Shown here: positions 7,326 through 8,892 of the stretch, in pieces
How positions within the stretch are numbered: position 1 is the stretch's first letter
How the letters are laid out: every line of letters begins with the position of its first letter
Assembly (NCBI GenBank): GCA_900769775.1
Contig: CAAGHT010000145.1
Coordinates: 1-8,892 of the forward strand
From: Clostridia bacterium
Lineage (GTDB): Bacteria > Bacillota > Clostridia > Oscillospirales > Acutalibacteraceae
Reading direction: 5' to 3'
Length of the DNA stretch: 8,892 bases
Position numbers and translations under genes: made by a program
The notes under the pieces: model-generated
The model's database searches: none
Told to the model about the DNA's origin: nothing
What the model saw: the letters and a program-made list of their open reading frames with translations, nothing else

Positions 7326-8892
7326 ATGGCAACAATGACGGACAACATTCAATATATGAAGGGTGTCGGTGAAAAACGCGCCCTGCTTCTGCGTAAACTG
7401 GGCATCGACACGGTCGGCGCCCTTTTGCGTTTTTATCCCCGTTCTTATGAGGATTGGAGCCACATTACACCCATTGCAAATGCGAGAGGTGCAGGTGCTG
7501 TTTGCATAAGGGCGAGGGTTACTGCGCCTGTAAAGGAGCACCGTATCAGAAAAAATATGGTGCTTTATAAGTTTACTGCGGCTGATTCGAGCGGCAGTAT
7601 GCAGGTTACTATTTTTAACAGCAAGTATGAGGCTGCTAAAATTCAGCTTGGCTGTGAGTATCTTTTTTACGGAAAGATAAACCCCGATTCCTTTTATTTC
7701 GATATGTCGGCACCGAGAATTAAAAATGTTGCCGAAAAGGGTATTATCCCCGTTTATCCCTTGACTGCGGGAATGTCGGGTGCAGGCATCGCAAAGCTGG
7801 TTAAAACAGCTCTCTCTTCCTGCAGACTCGATGAGTTTTTGCCCGAAAAGATTTTAAACGAAAACAAGCTCTGCTCCTTTGAGTATGCTATCAGAAATAT
7901 TCATTTCCCCGAAAACAATGAGGCTCTTGAAATGGCTCGCCGCCGCCTCGTTTTTGAGGAGCTTTTCCTGCTTCAGGCGGGACTTTTAATGATTAAAAAT
8001 GTCAACCGCGGCAAGACCCCTTGCGTTATGAAGCGGGATGAAACGGCTGAGTTTATTTCCTCTCTCCCCTTCTCTATGACGGGTGGACAGCTTCGCTCGG
8101 TTAAGGAATGTGTCGCAGATATGGCGGCAGACAGACCTATGAGCCGCCTTGTTCAGGGCGATGTCGGAAGCGGAAAGACCGCCGTTGCCGCCGCCGTTGC
8201 CTATAATGCCGTTAAAAACGGCTTCCAAGCGGCTTTAATGGCGCCGACAGAAATACTCGCAGAACAGCATTTTAAAACCTTCTCGACATTTTTCGAGGGT
8301 ACAGGAATGAACTGCGAGCTGCTTACAGGTTCACTTTCAAAAAAGCGCAAGGATGAGGTTAAGGCAAGGCTTCAAAACGGCGAAATCGATATTATAATCG
8401 GTACCCACGCTCTGCTTTCGGATAATGTTTTATTTAACTCGCTCGGACTTGTTATAACCGATGAACAGCACCGCTTCGGTGTGGCTCAGCGCTCTGCCCT
8501 TTCGGATAAGGGCAAGAGCCCCCACGTCCTTGTTATGTCGGCAACGCCTATCCCCCGCACACTTGCTATGATTATGTATGGCGACCTTGATATTTCGATA
8601 ATTGATGAATATCCCAAGGGCAGACAGCAGATTGAAACCTACTCGGTAACAAGCAGTTATCACGAGAGGGTTTATAACTATATAAAAAAGCATATTGACG
8701 AGGGCCGTCAGGGCTATATCGTTTGTCCCCTTGTTGAGGAGGGCGAAGAGAATACCGGTCTTATCTCGGCTGAGGAATATTATGAGAAGCTATCTCAAGG
8801 TGAGTTTGAAAATTACAGGCTCGGGCTTCTTCACGGAAAGATGAAGGCGGCAGAGAAGGAAAAGGTTATGCGCGCCTATTCGGAGGGTGAAA
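7326..8892 (+). CDS. recG: ATP-dependent DNA helicase RecG, N-terminal 522 codons (runs off right edge)
   Basis: RecG is a cytoplasmic superfamily 2 DNA translocase that remodels stalled replication forks and Holliday junctions. The usual length is about 680 residues, so the last 160 or so are missing. In order: the N-terminal KGVGEKRALLLRKLGI and FYPRSYEDW (12-44), an OB-fold wedge domain (about 50-150), Walker A GDVGSGKT (278-285), APTEILAEQH (306-315), IGTHALL (358-364), the RecG-type Walker B variant DEQHRFGV (379-386), and SATPIPRTLAM (405-415). It ends in the second motor lobe at LLHGKMKAAEKEKVM, just before the window edge. DEQH with the wedge separates RecG from Mfd and PriA. The ATG has GGAGGT five bases upstream. 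It is the fifth gene of the rightward operon, 22 bp after fakA. In Bacillus sdaAB and sdaAA lie between fakA and recG; they are absent here. Confidence 0.97.
   Translation, partial: MATMTDNIQYMKGVGEKRALLLRKLGIDTVGALLRFYPRSYEDWSHITPIANARGAGAVCIRARVTAPVKEHRIRKNMVLYKFTAADSSGSMQVTIFNSKYEAAKIQLGCEYLFYGKINPDSFYFDMSAPRIKNVAEKGIIPVYPLTAGMSGAGIAKLVKTALSSCRLDEFLPEKILNENKLCSFEYAIRNIHFPENNEALEMARRRLVFEELFLLQAGLLMIKNVNRGKTPCVMKRDETAEFISSLPFSMTGGQLRSVKECVADMAADRPMSRLVQGDVGSGKTAVAAAVAYNAVKNGFQAALMAPTEILAEQHFKTFSTFFEGTGMNCELLTGSLSKKRKDEVKARLQNGEIDIIIGTHALLSDNVLFNSLGLVITDEQHRFGVAQRSALSDKGKSPHVLVMSATPIPRTLAMIMYGDLDISIIDEYPKGRQQIETYSVTSSYHERVYNYIKKHIDEGRQGYIVCPLVEEGEENTGLISAEEYYEKLSQGEFENYRLGLLHGKMKAAEKEKVMRAYSEGE

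Noticed and set aside
5945..7348. A 467-codon open frame on the minus strand, opposite fakA and the start of recG
   Set aside because: It lies in exact codon register with fakA and stays open only because fakA avoids TTA, CTA and TCA. The predicted protein is rich in Cys, Leu, Asn and Ser with no recognisable motif. The sense strand encodes a clearly conserved protein.
1..8892. A previously undescribed defence, mobile or biosynthetic system
   Set aside because: Every gene falls in a known housekeeping or transport family, gaps are short, and there are no direct or inverted repeat ends, integrase, toxin-antitoxin pair, CRISPR repeats or tRNA genes visible.

Overview
The window looks like an ordinary chromosomal housekeeping segment from a low-to-moderate-GC Firmicute. 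The best guess is a gut-type member of class Clostridia (Oscillospiraceae/Ruminococcaceae-like). The reasons are strong AGGAGG-type ribosome sites, frequent TTG/GTG starts, sigma-A type promoters, and the pairings pth-mfd and yloU-fakA-recG, which are also found in Bacillus. The taxon is inferred from gene content and style; there is no rRNA or other marker to fix it. Almost every base is coding: the largest gap is 134 bp, and there are no tRNA, rRNA, CRISPR or insertion-sequence features.

Left arm, minus strand (1-2717): pth (peptidyl-tRNA hydrolase) is followed after 11 bp by mfd (transcription-repair coupling factor). The mfd gene runs off the left edge, so only its N-terminal 701 codons are present. 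Both genes start with TTG. A promoter with perfect consensus boxes (TTGACA, 17 bp, TATAAT) sits just upstream of pth.

Centre (2718-2851): a compact divergent promoter region. The rightward promoter (TTGAAA, 17 bp, extended -10 TGATATTAT) serves the right arm.

Right arm, plus strand (2852-8892): five genes with gaps of only 14, 27, 25 and 22 bp, so probably one transcript. They are a YmdB-family metallophosphoesterase, a lipoprotein ABC-transporter solute-binding protein (family 5) with no transporter partner in view, an Asp23/YloU-family protein, a FakA-type fatty acid kinase (DAK2/DhaL fused to a DegV-like domain), and recG, truncated by the right edge after 522 codons.

Together the genes cover translation recycling (Pth), transcription-coupled DNA repair (Mfd), replication-fork and recombination repair (RecG), lipid precursor phosphorylation (FakA), nucleotide or RNA signalling (YmdB) and solute capture at the envelope (SBP). 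I found no convincing sign of a new defence, mobile or biosynthetic system. The points worth a second look are the back-to-back consensus promoters, the orphan solute-binding lipoprotein inside a housekeeping operon, the run of non-ATG starts, and the unusually restricted codon use of fakA.
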